The notes beneath the pieces were generated by a model that did no database searches, was not told where the DNA came from, and worked only from the letters and a program-made list of their open reading frames with translations. 64,000 nucleotides of DNA. It comes from Phytophthora colocasiae (taxonomy: Eukaryota; Oomycota; Peronosporomycetes; Peronosporales; Peronosporaceae). The stretch lies in NCBI GenBank assembly GCA_018806915.1, contig JAGKQI010000096.1:1240001-1304000 (forward strand), given 5' to 3'. Within the stretch, counting starts at the first letter, position 1. Each line of letters opens with the position of its first letter. The translations under genes and the position numbers were made by a program. Of this stretch, positions 55,735 to 64,000 are shown one piece after another.

Positions 55735-57177
55735 ATGACGGAGCACGCAATTAAGCTGTCGACTGACGCACCAGAGATGAGCGACTCCGAAGTCAGTTCG
55801 CTATGTGGCAGTGAGCTGGAGCTGGAGATGGCCTGGGGAGAGGGACCCATCGCCCCACTACGTACCGAGGCTTCCGCTGATGATGGTACTGCCAAGAAGA
55901 GTTTAATTGCGGGTGTGGAGCGCTCCGGTAGCAATGGAAACGGATCTAGTCGTGCACGTACACCGCAGAAACGCGGCAGTGATTCTCCTCTGGCACGTAG
56001 TAAGCGGCTTATCAACATTCACCCAATCCGATCAGCCGGGTACTTGTCCAAACCCAATGAACTGCCAGTAGGAGTGCGCAAACAACAGCGTTGGTTCAAT
56101 GGTAAGGTATAATTTGAAGTATATACTGATGAGAAGAGATTTTTAGTGTGGTTTCTCACGAAGTGATGTGATAGATCACCATTTCGGCAACCGAGCGGCT
56201 TCTACTAGACTGGAAGACTTGATGGAGCACATGGACATCAACGTGGAGTGGAGGTGGGTGCAGATACTGTACCCTGCTGTTTTAAAGCAACGGGACTGAA
56301 TTCATATTGTCAGATCGAACTTTCAGAAGCTGGCAGAGCCTCAAAACGAAGACCTGCAGACGGAGTTTCGCAAGGGAGGAGGTGCACATGAGAGCAACCG
56401 AGCCCATGCACCACGCAATCGCCGTAAAGATGGGTGGAACGGTAAGGCAAAGCATGTGTGTGGTGCAGTGTGTTGATCCTAATTATTGTTGGGATTGTAC
56501 AGATGCCGAGCAAATGTTCACTCGTGTTGATCGCCGAGCACGGACATTGATGCTTCGCTCGTTCAACTCGTTTGCACCCTTTATTGAAGCTGTCGAATAC
56601 GTCGTCTTGCATTTCATCCAGGTACGGTGACTCCGCACCGTACAGATGTAGCGTTCGACTAAGTGGTCGCTTGTTGTAACTTTCTGCAGTGGCGAGAAGT
56701 GCCGTCAGAGCTGGAAGTCGCCACGCCACTTCTCCGAATGCTGAAACATCCGGTCGAACTGATGAAAGCAAACGAGAAGGACGTGCGGTTGATACTTCCA
56801 CTCCTGGACTCGGCTTTCCATCGGTTGCTTATTCACAGCGTGTGCCAGTTCTATGGTGTGCGATCACGGAGTGCGTTGCGTTAATTTGTCATCTTTGAAG
56901 CGATACTCTCCATCTAACGATGTGCTTTCCAGCCGAAGCAAATCGCCGCTTGGGCACGAAGATCATGGTGTTGAAGAACCCGAAAAAGAAGTTCTCAGCC
57001 GACGACCTGGCACAAATTTCGCTGTGTGAGTTCATTCGCGAGACGCGTGTTGCCCGACGCCACGTCGTCGCAGTCTCACCCGAGAAGGTCGTCGACAACA
57101 GCCCCGCACTGGAGTTACAGTCCAAGGGCAGCGAATGCAGCGAGGGCTTTCTCATTGTGGAAGCCCCACAGGTCTGA
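55735..57177 (+). CDS. R3H domain protein, R3HDM4-like (6 exons)
   Basis: Exons 55735-56101, 56175-56253, 56314-56441, 56503-56621, 56690-56870 and 56933-57177 are all in phase and give 372 residues from ATG 55735. The N-terminus is acidic, followed by a Ser/Arg linker. The centre carries a helical FTRVDRRARTLMLRSFNSFAPFIEAVEYVVLHFI block. An R3H domain follows (FHRLLIHSVCQFYGVRSRTE, then KIMVLKNPKKKFS) near residues 265-315. R3H binds single-stranded nucleic acid. The layout (conserved helical region before a C-terminal R3H) resembles R3HDM4 of animals; the cellular role is not established. The gene is divergent from the bZIP gene with under 200 bp between starts. Confidence 0.8.
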
Positions 57178-57661
57178 CTTGGTGCCAGCAAAATCCGTGT
57201 GAGCAAACGGAGGATCTGGATGGGAAGTGAAGGTAACGTGCGGCTATGGTAGCGTTCGAGTTGCACTCGCCAACACGTAATCAGGTTCCATCTGGCTTCA
57301 ACTTGTTGCTCGGCTTGAAGTCGACCATATCCGTAGCAATGCTCTTGACTTTTATAGCAACACCCAGCATATCGAAGGACCTTGTGCTCAGTTGCAATTG
57401 AACATTTTGCAGCATTTTCACTCTTGTTGCCATCTACGCAATACAATTGCCGCTGTTGGTGCAGATTCGAGTTGAAGTCCCGTCATCCGGATTCCTTTCG
57501 CGACAAGTCTACCATAATCGTACTTAGTACGACACCTTGATTTTGTGGGGGGAGCTTTGTTGAGGCTTTCAAGAAGGCGGCAGCAAGGAACCGCCGAGCG
57601 AGCACCAGAGCAGAGAAGAAGTCGCCAGAGCTACGCCACCTGCACATATACACGACGACAC
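57178..57661. other. intergenic region, presumed promoter of the scaffold gene
   Basis: 484 bp lie between the stop of the R3H gene and the first ATG of the next gene. An in-frame GTG at 57545 extends the reading frame but has no ATG, so it is probably 5' UTR. I saw no RNA gene or repeat. Confidence 0.45.
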
Positions 57662-60600
57662 ATGGAACAGAACGCGCCTCCAGAGGCTGAGGTGCAGACC
57701 ACACCGCCTCCTGAGGTCGTGACGCCCGTAGAAGCGGAGAAAAATGCGATCGACGCTAAAGATGCTGCAATTCCGGGTGTGGAGGGTGAACACGCCGTTG
57801 TAACAACCGAAGAGGAGGTAGAGACACCATCTCCAGATGCAGTAGAAGATGGAGAACAGGGAACTGAAGCTGCGGGAGTAAGGGATGCAGTGGAAGACAT
57901 GAAAGACGCGGTGAAGGAGAATACCAATGATACAGAGCCACCATCCACGCCAGAGGAGGAGGAAACAGTCAGTGCTATTGTATCGGAGGGGTCTAAAGAA
58001 GCAGAGGAGAAACAAGATATTTCTGTAGCACAAGATACTAACCCAGAAGCGGTGACATCGGATGCTGATGCTCCAAAAAATTCTGTTGCTCATGAAGCGG
58101 ATGACACACCTGATACAGAAGTAGCTGATGAAGATCTTGACAAGTTGGAGGATCTGTTGGACATCACAGTACCAGAGACCATTGTCCTTGGTCCAGTGGG
58201 CGAATCAGCATCTATGGGAGACGAAAAACCAGCTCTGTTGATTGATGCTGATGCTCCTGCAGAGCCTGTTGCGGATCAAGCAGCGCCAGCCAATGGAATT
58301 GTGGTGAACAGCCTAGTCGTTGACGGAGCTGTGGCAACTCCTGAAGGGGCTGTACAGTTTCCGCAAGAAATGGAACTTGCCTCGCCCGCTGCGATGCCTG
58401 ACCTTCTCGTTGCTGCTGCGGACTCAACGGTAGAAACAACAAGTGATTCTGTTGCTTTAGAATCCGATGCGAAAGAATTGGAGCAGGATCTGACGCAAAA
58501 CGGAGAAAAAGGTCAAGAAGATGGTGCTGGGGAGGAAGGCGAGCATGCGACTATCACGGCAGTAGTAGATGAATCAAGTAAAGCAACACCTATTGATGCA
58601 GACTTGGAGGTGGTGCTTGAAAAAATCCGAAAGAAGCTTCCGTGCGAAGATGTTCAGGTTCTGGAGTCTGGAGAGATTCTTGCCCTGCCTAAGGGATGGT
58701 CCACTCGCCAGAGTAAAACAAACGACGGCAAGACGTACTATGTGTCACCTTACGGACACACACAGTGGCTGCGTCCACCCATGAAAACTGGTGTCATCTA
58801 CAACTGGGTTCACGAAATCGAGGTGACATTCGGACCAGGCCGACTGGGACTTAACCTGAAACAAATTGCGGGCATCCCTGGTACAGAGTTTACTGATCTT
58901 CAGGTCCATATCGCGGAGATTTACAAGCTACCAAATGGTATGGCAAGCCCTGCAGAGATTTATAACTGGAGCGTGAAGCCTGAGAAGCGCCTTGCGGTGA
59001 ACATGCGTGTGACGATGATGAATGGGGTTTCTCTAGCTGGTTACACGTACTCAGAGGTTCTGGAGCTACTCGCTAGAATGATTCGCCCTGTCCGCATCAA
59101 GTTTGCTGATGTCTCAAAAGGCATCGTGGGTCGAGTCGAGGAAGAGATTCCACATGAAGAGACCGAGGAAGTTAAAGAGGCACGTGCCGCTCGAGTGATG
59201 CAGAACTCGCTACGTGCACAATACTTTGAGATTTTGGTGTCTCACGAACTTCACAAGCAGGTATGGGCAGCGACAAAGCAGCACATGCGCATCAAGATGC
59301 TTGAGATGGGGAAGAAATTTGAGGTCATGGAGTCGCAAGTCGAAGCGGAGCAACAACGCCAAGAATCTCTGGAGAAGGAGCGTGAAAATCTCACCCAAGA
59401 GGCCGTTTCGCTCAAGGAAATGATTGAGCAGTTGGACAAGCAGATAGCTGGGGAAATTGAATCACCTGAGGTGCTTCGGACGGCGGAGCTGGTCCAGCGA
59501 ACAGCAGAGCTCGAAAAAGAAGTTACCGAAATTATCTCAGAAAATGACGAACTCCAGGCATCACGTGCCAAGATCGAGGAGACATTGGATGATCTGCAAC
59601 AAGAGCTGGACGTATACGGAGACCTTGACTTGGACCCAACAGGGCAACAGGAAATCAAGTTCTTTTCACCGGCATTTTTGGGCTCCATGGTGCGCAGAGG
59701 CTCTATCGATACCCGTGCTGAGGATGCACGCGAGCGCCTTCTCGAGAAGATCAAGATACAACATGAACATCTTGAAGAAGAGATCAAGTTGGAGGAGGAG
59801 CGAACGAAGTTCGTGGAATCAGAGATCCACCAATTTCAGAAGCAAATGGACGTGGCCACAGAGGCGGTTAAGCGCGAGGATGCCTTCATTAGTGGCGAAC
59901 GTCCACCTCAGATGATCTTTTTGGAGAATAAGATTGCCTTGCTGCGGAAAAACCTGCGAGAGACTGTAGCTGGGATTGCAAAGGCATCTAGTAGCGGTGA
60001 CCAACAACAGGCTGATAATCTGTCTATCCGACGTGCGGATCTGAAGGACGATTTGAAGGCAGCCCTCGATGAAATGCGACGGATGGAGAACGAGTTGAAT
60101 GTGTTCTTTGACGTCGACCAGGGAAAACAAGTCAAGCTTCAGCACGCAGACTCGTCGGTGAACCATGTTGATATTGACGAAGCCCCGCAAGAACGAGTGT
60201 CTGAATCGTCTCGGCTTCAGAGCAAGCTAACAAAACTCCAGGCTCAATTGCACGATACCGTGGTTCTGCTTGCGAAGGCGGCGGGAGAGAAAGATGAGGC
60301 CCGTAAGAGTGAGTTGAGCAAGCGGCGATTGCAGTTGAAGGACGAAATGAAGGTGGTACAGGACCAGTTCCAAGCGCTGACTAACGGAACACTCAATGTG
60401 GCTGTCAAGAGCAAAGAGCAGTACTTGAGACCGTCCATTGTCGGCCCACCGACGTTGCAGGATGTCCGGAGGTCTACAGGAGGCTCTCGGGCTTCGCTTG
60501 GTGGTGGCATTCGTGGTTCGGTAAGTGGGAACAGGGCATCTATCAGTGGTAGAGCTTCACACGGCGGCAGGCCTTCGGCGGTCGCCCAAAGAGGTTCTGA

Positions 60601-61177
60601 ACGATACGATCCCAATCTCAGCCACCGAAGCAGCAGTAGTGCATCTATGGCTTCACTGACGCAGTCGTACGATTCCAACTCGAACCAAGTCCCTCGAGAC
60701 GGTGCACTACCGACGATGAGTGGTAACTTGAGAAAACATCCGACGCACTCCAACGAAAAGGGTACCTTTGGTAATATGTCGCTACGAGGCGTTCGTGAAC
60801 GGTGGTGCAACATTGAGCCAGATGGATATCTCCGATACTACAAGCGGGAGGGCGACCGGGATCCGCGTGGAGCGATCCCATTGAAGCACAAGTCGCTGGA
60901 GATCCTACATGGCAAGGAAGTGGGCAAGCCGAACGAGTTTATGATCTGTTCGCCAACACACCAGACACGTCTCGTTGCGAAGACCCACGAGGAGATGCTC
61001 AAGTGGGTGAAGGTGCTGGAGCTCGCACACACGTTCTTCATGCAGCAAGGATCAACTGACGGTAGAGTTGCCTCCTCTTCCATCGGTAACAGTCCTGTTC
61101 ACGCTGCAAACACGTCCCCGGGGTCAGCAGACGCAGAACTCGTGTATCGGAACCAGCGCGCGACGCTCGGCTTTTAA
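57662..61177 (+). CDS. WW-PDZ-coiled-coil-PH scaffold protein
   Basis: From the first ATG (57662, MEQNAPPEAEVQ) one exon encodes 1171 residues. The first 330 are an acidic, Ala/Val/Thr-rich disordered region. A WW domain follows (LPKGWSTRQ...GKTYYVSPYGHTQWLRPP, about 342-375). A PDZ-like domain comes next (VTFGPGRLGLNLKQIAG, MMNGVSLAGYTYSEVLELL, PVRIKF, about 385-483). A long coiled coil runs from about 500 to 920 (QVEAEQQRQESLEKERENL). A Ser/Gly-rich linker with repeated RASxGG units precedes a C-terminal PH domain (GNLRKHP, then RERWCNIEPDGYLRYYKREGD, LKWVKVLELAH; about 1019-1130). The layout predicts a membrane-recruited adaptor. I know no named orthologue with this order. Confidence 0.85.
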   Translation: MEQNAPPEAEVQTTPPPEVVTPVEAEKNAIDAKDAAIPGVEGEHAVVTTEEEVETPSPDAVEDGEQGTEAAGVRDAVEDMKDAVKENTNDTEPPSTPEEEETVSAIVSEGSKEAEEKQDISVAQDTNPEAVTSDADAPKNSVAHEADDTPDTEVADEDLDKLEDLLDITVPETIVLGPVGESASMGDEKPALLIDADAPAEPVADQAAPANGIVVNSLVVDGAVATPEGAVQFPQEMELASPAAMPDLLVAAADSTVETTSDSVALESDAKELEQDLTQNGEKGQEDGAGEEGEHATITAVVDESSKATPIDADLEVVLEKIRKKLPCEDVQVLESGEILALPKGWSTRQSKTNDGKTYYVSPYGHTQWLRPPMKTGVIYNWVHEIEVTFGPGRLGLNLKQIAGIPGTEFTDLQVHIAEIYKLPNGMASPAEIYNWSVKPEKRLAVNMRVTMMNGVSLAGYTYSEVLELLARMIRPVRIKFADVSKGIVGRVEEEIPHEETEEVKEARAARVMQNSLRAQYFEILVSHELHKQVWAATKQHMRIKMLEMGKKFEVMESQVEAEQQRQESLEKERENLTQEAVSLKEMIEQLDKQIAGEIESPEVLRTAELVQRTAELEKEVTEIISENDELQASRAKIEETLDDLQQELDVYGDLDLDPTGQQEIKFFSPAFLGSMVRRGSIDTRAEDARERLLEKIKIQHEHLEEEIKLEEERTKFVESEIHQFQKQMDVATEAVKREDAFISGERPPQMIFLENKIALLRKNLRETVAGIAKASSSGDQQQADNLSIRRADLKDDLKAALDEMRRMENELNVFFDVDQGKQVKLQHADSSVNHVDIDEAPQERVSESSRLQSKLTKLQAQLHDTVVLLAKAAGEKDEARKSELSKRRLQLKDEMKVVQDQFQALTNGTLNVAVKSKEQYLRPSIVGPPTLQDVRRSTGGSRASLGGGIRGSVSGNRASISGRASHGGRPSAVAQRGSERYDPNLSHRSSSSASMASLTQSYDSNSNQVPRDGALPTMSGNLRKHPTHSNEKGTFGNMSLRGVRERWCNIEPDGYLRYYKREGDRDPRGAIPLKHKSLEILHGKEVGKPNEFMICSPTHQTRLVAKTHEEMLKWVKVLELAHTFFMQQGSTDGRVASSSIGNSPVHAANTSPGSADAELVYRNQRATLGF

Positions 61178-61452
61178 TCGGCGTGTATCCCCAGTGTGTC
61201 TACTGAGATTTGTCATTCTAGCAGGGTTTTGATAGTATAGCTCCCCTCTTGTGCTCACAGCACAGCACTGTAGACATATTTATTGGCCGTGACGACGACA
61301 ACTATCGTAAAAAGCGACAGCATCATGGAAATGTAGCCATTTCATTTTCTTGCCAAAAATATCAATTTACACAGTTTGAAACACTTCAATAATTATACAA
61401 TTTCAGAGCCACACTAAAAGCGCTGAGTGGAGGACAGAAGGGAATATTTACC

Positions 61453-64000
61453 ATGTTCCGCGCTCGCAAGTTCGTGGACGCGCCAGCCAAGCGCGTGGGC
61501 TCGGGGCTGCTGGCCACGGACACGTTGAAGCGTCAACGGCTAGAGCACTGGGACGCTCTGTATGCGCCACGCTCGGGTAGTGAGATCGACGCTGAGGAAC
61601 ACGCGTCGTTGCTGGTGGACACGAGAAGCTGCACGATCGTGGAAGGCGCCAGTCTGCCGCCCCAAGTACTGGAAGAGCTACGTAAGGAGTGGCCACAGTT
61701 GCCACGTCACCAGCGTCACCAGATTCGTTGCTGCCAGGCGTCGGTGCCTTCGGCGCGTCATCGCAGCGGTCGTCAATGGATCCTGCACTACGTCTTCCCT
61801 TTGCGGACGAAAATTCTGCTGTGGCAACAAGACAGGGGCAAAGTTGTGTGTCTTCAATTGCCAGATGAACTGGAGCCTGAGGAAATTCTGTTCCCATTTC
61901 TCTTTGCTCTTTACAGCCAGAGTTTGAGTCTCATGGTGGTGGGTAAGAGCGGTATTGTGCTCTTTTGGGAGGATATCGAGCTCCCGTATGAAAGTGTACC
62001 TCTTAGTGTACAAATCCCCCTGGGGGTTAATGAAGAAGTTAGCACTCACCCTAACGCTGCAATGGTGGCTACTCAAGGAGCTCAAGACGAAGATATTCAC
62101 GAAGATGCAACTGGATTTGTGTGTTGGAGCAACCAAGGCAACGTTTGGGAGGTAGCAGTTGAAGACCGACGTATCCGAGTCCGAGCTTTTGAGAAGCAAA
62201 GTGCAGGGTTTTTATCCGGAATTACTAAGTCCGTATCTCAGTTTTTCTTCTCGTCAACGGCATCAAAGTCCGGAGCAGATGGAGGAGAGCTGGATGTGAA
62301 CCAGCCCATTAAGTATTTGAGGGTACTCCCTTCGACAATGGGAGATGTAACCTCCATGAGTAGCAGTGGGGAGTGTGTGGATGAAACTTCAGACATGCTG
62401 GTGCTGTTTCAGGACGGCATGATGGAACGCCGCACTTTTAGCACTGGAGACGTCATGGACTGCTCGTGCGTTTCTCAGTGGCATTTTGATGCCAGTCGTG
62501 TGGCAATCAGCTACTTCAGTGACAATTTCCCGGAGAATCATCTGGCGAAGGTGTACATCGTTTCCATGCCGTACATCCAGGAGACGTGTTTTTCCCTTCT
62601 TGTTGCGTTTGTGTGCTCTTCATCGCGTGCTGGTACCAACGCTAAAGTCAAGTATGTGCTGTTTCAGTTCTCCCTCGGTTCGGTGGATGACGACGCTGCA
62701 CCGGAGTTGGAGTGGGCGTGTGTGTTGGACTTTGAACCATCTTTTGACGAAGAGGTTGCCAGTCGGTTCTTCCAGGTTGAAAGCTTCTCCATCACCCGCG
62801 GCGCCTTGTACCTTGTATGGACGCACATGCAGCCGATCCAATTTTCTACTATTCTTCTGCCACAAGCTGGACAAACCAGTGTTCGCTCGGCTGCATTCCC
62901 GCTTCAAGGTGCTCAAGACCGATTGGCCCTTGCGTTTGGAGCTCGCGTAGATCAGAGCTCATTTGACAACAACGCTGTAAAGGGGTCAGTGTCGTTTTTG
63001 CTCATAAGTGATGACGTAAAATCGCAGAGTGGATCAGTTTGTGTAGCCACGGCGTCCGATATGCAGAAACTGGAGCGTTTGGCGGCCCCAATCCCGTCCG
63101 AGGCTTCCGTGGAGAGGACACGTCGAAAACATGAAGAAACAGGCTACTACGCAAGCGAGTCTTCACACTTTTTGAGTGAGAACTTGAGCGTGGAGGACTA
63201 TGTTCGCTTGATTATGAAACACTTTCAAGATGATCCGAACTCCGCTTCAGCGCTGCGTGTGAGCGTGAGAGACGTGGGAGCTGTTGCACAGGCTGCTGTG
63301 TTCGTGGATTTCCAGATTTTGGATGCCAAATCATCATCGGGGCTACGTTGGGAGAAAGAAGGAAATGACAGACCCTTACCCCAGGCCGATGCACAGACGA
63401 CTGAAGCTGATATTTCGTCGGTAACACCAAAGCTGGTGCGCTATCAGATGGAGGAGAAAAAGAATCGTCACGTGTCCTTTATGGAGTTCCTCCAGCGCCG
63501 CTGTACGTCCGTCTGGGCGTTTATTGAAACCTCGGATGAGCTGAAGCGCCATTTGACAGAAAACGAAGAGAAATTGAACGCCGCAATTGCCCTGAGCAAG
63601 TTCCAGGCCTCGATTCTGTCTTCGAGTCCTTCTGACGAAGACTCAGAGGATGTGCAAAACATTCAACGCCGGTTAACTGGGAAGTTCCTCCTCCACGCGA
63701 TCGAGAAAACTGTGGAAAAGCGTGGTTATCAGAAAGAACAACTTCGGCTCGCCGGTTACAACTCCTTTGATGTTTTCTACTGCGAAGTGAGCAAGATTGC
63801 CGAGCTCTTCCAGTTTTTGGGCGATGAAGTGCAGATTTTGGCAACCTCGATCGGCGAAAGCGACCCGACATACCTTTACGCTTTGCTGGAAAGCGGCAGT
63901 GCCATGCTTAGTATGCTTTGCACACCAGTGCAAAGTTCTGCTGCCAGCTTCGCGCCGACTGGAAGTTGGGCTTTTTCGCGCGAAGTGCGTGAAGTACTGG
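61453..64000 (+). CDS. NUP133: Nup133-like nucleoporin, N-terminal 849 residues (runs off the window)
   Basis: From ATG 61453 (MFRARKFVDAPAKRVGSG) the frame stays open to the last base. The first about 450 residues look like a seven-bladed propeller with the nucleoporin N-terminal pattern: WILHYVFPLRTKILLWQQ, PFLFALYSQSLSLMVV, ATGFVCWSNQGNVWEV, and a loop SAGFLSGITKSVSQFFFSS of the kind found in Nup133. The following region is all-helical (SVEDYVRLIMKHFQDDPNS, FMEFLQRRCTSVWAFIETS, FLLHAIEKTVEKRGYQ). Nup133 is part of the Y-complex scaffold of the nuclear pore. Nup155 shares the same fold and cannot be fully excluded. The C-terminal part lies beyond the window. Confidence 0.65.
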   Translation, partial: MFRARKFVDAPAKRVGSGLLATDTLKRQRLEHWDALYAPRSGSEIDAEEHASLLVDTRSCTIVEGASLPPQVLEELRKEWPQLPRHQRHQIRCCQASVPSARHRSGRQWILHYVFPLRTKILLWQQDRGKVVCLQLPDELEPEEILFPFLFALYSQSLSLMVVGKSGIVLFWEDIELPYESVPLSVQIPLGVNEEVSTHPNAAMVATQGAQDEDIHEDATGFVCWSNQGNVWEVAVEDRRIRVRAFEKQSAGFLSGITKSVSQFFFSSTASKSGADGGELDVNQPIKYLRVLPSTMGDVTSMSSSGECVDETSDMLVLFQDGMMERRTFSTGDVMDCSCVSQWHFDASRVAISYFSDNFPENHLAKVYIVSMPYIQETCFSLLVAFVCSSSRAGTNAKVKYVLFQFSLGSVDDDAAPELEWACVLDFEPSFDEEVASRFFQVESFSITRGALYLVWTHMQPIQFSTILLPQAGQTSVRSAAFPLQGAQDRLALAFGARVDQSSFDNNAVKGSVSFLLISDDVKSQSGSVCVATASDMQKLERLAAPIPSEASVERTRRKHEETGYYASESSHFLSENLSVEDYVRLIMKHFQDDPNSASALRVSVRDVGAVAQAAVFVDFQILDAKSSSGLRWEKEGNDRPLPQADAQTTEADISSVTPKLVRYQMEEKKNRHVSFMEFLQRRCTSVWAFIETSDELKRHLTENEEKLNAAIALSKFQASILSSSPSDEDSEDVQNIQRRLTGKFLLHAIEKTVEKRGYQKEQLRLAGYNSFDVFYCEVSKIAELFQFLGDEVQILATSIGESDPTYLYALLESGSAMLSMLCTPVQSSAASFAPTGSWAFSREVREVL

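Noticed and set aside
1..64000. CRISPR arrays, phage genes or bacterial defence systems
   Set aside because: The gene structure is eukaryotic throughout. No regularly spaced identical repeats with unique spacers were seen; the only tandem arrays are coding microsatellites and the receptor decapeptides.

Overview
The window looks like nuclear DNA of an oomycete, most probably Phytophthora or another Peronosporales. Genes are closely packed on both strands. Introns are short (about 46-125 bp) with GT-AG ends and CTAAC/CTGAC branch-like boxes. Several products are typical of oomycetes: a GPCR fused to an inositol 4-phosphatase, a Crinkler-type P-loop module, a PLAC8 family and FAR1/MULE-like transposon relics. 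No bacterial features (operons, Shine-Dalgarno sites) are visible.

Layout. 1-384: possible 3' end of a gene plus an RNA hairpin. 384-5472 (-): a MABP-Sec7-PH ARF exchange factor in seven exons. 5645-10686 (+): a very large C2HC-FN3-TPR-WD40-LysM protein. 10781-12167 (-): a psq-type HTH protein. 12480-14236 (+): an eight-exon coiled-coil protein, perhaps ADA3-like. 14391-15957 (-): an R3H-SUZ protein. 16355-17107 (-): a protein resembling the RIOK3 N-terminus. 17367-18399: a 1-kb TIR transposon with its own ORF. 18414-24871 (-): Integrator subunit 1.

25147-31257 is a three-layer nest of DNA transposons. A Mutator-like element (TIRs of about 110 bp, 8-10 bp target duplication) contains a pogo/Tigger-like element (TA target), which contains a Harbinger-like element (3-bp target duplication). 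The genes of all three layers are broken.

32003-33313 (+): a protein with four beta-rich repeats. 33613-35517 (-): a TTLL9-like tubulin glutamylase. 35696-36434 (-): a NUDCD2-like co-chaperone. 36645-38057 (-): an FHA-RING E3 ligase. 38757-41003 (+): cullin-1. 41190-42919 (-): UTP7/WDR46. 43681-50269 (+): the GPCR-INPP4 fusion, with an ectodomain of about 20 decapeptide repeats. 50392-53850: a duplicated PLAC8 locus whose copies flank a Crinkler-like NTPase module. 53924-55542 (-): a bZIP factor. 55735-57177 (+): an R3H protein. 57662-61177 (+): a WW-PDZ-PH scaffold. 61453-64000 (+): a Nup133-like nucleoporin running off the window.

The genes do not form one pathway. Most are housekeeping genes (Arf trafficking, snRNA 3' processing, ubiquitin ligation, ribosome biogenesis, nuclear pore, cilium). 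Interspersed are oomycete-specific signalling and accessory genes and mobile-element insertions that lie between genes. Exon boundaries were read by eye from splice sites and checked by phase. They are predictions, not transcript-supported models.
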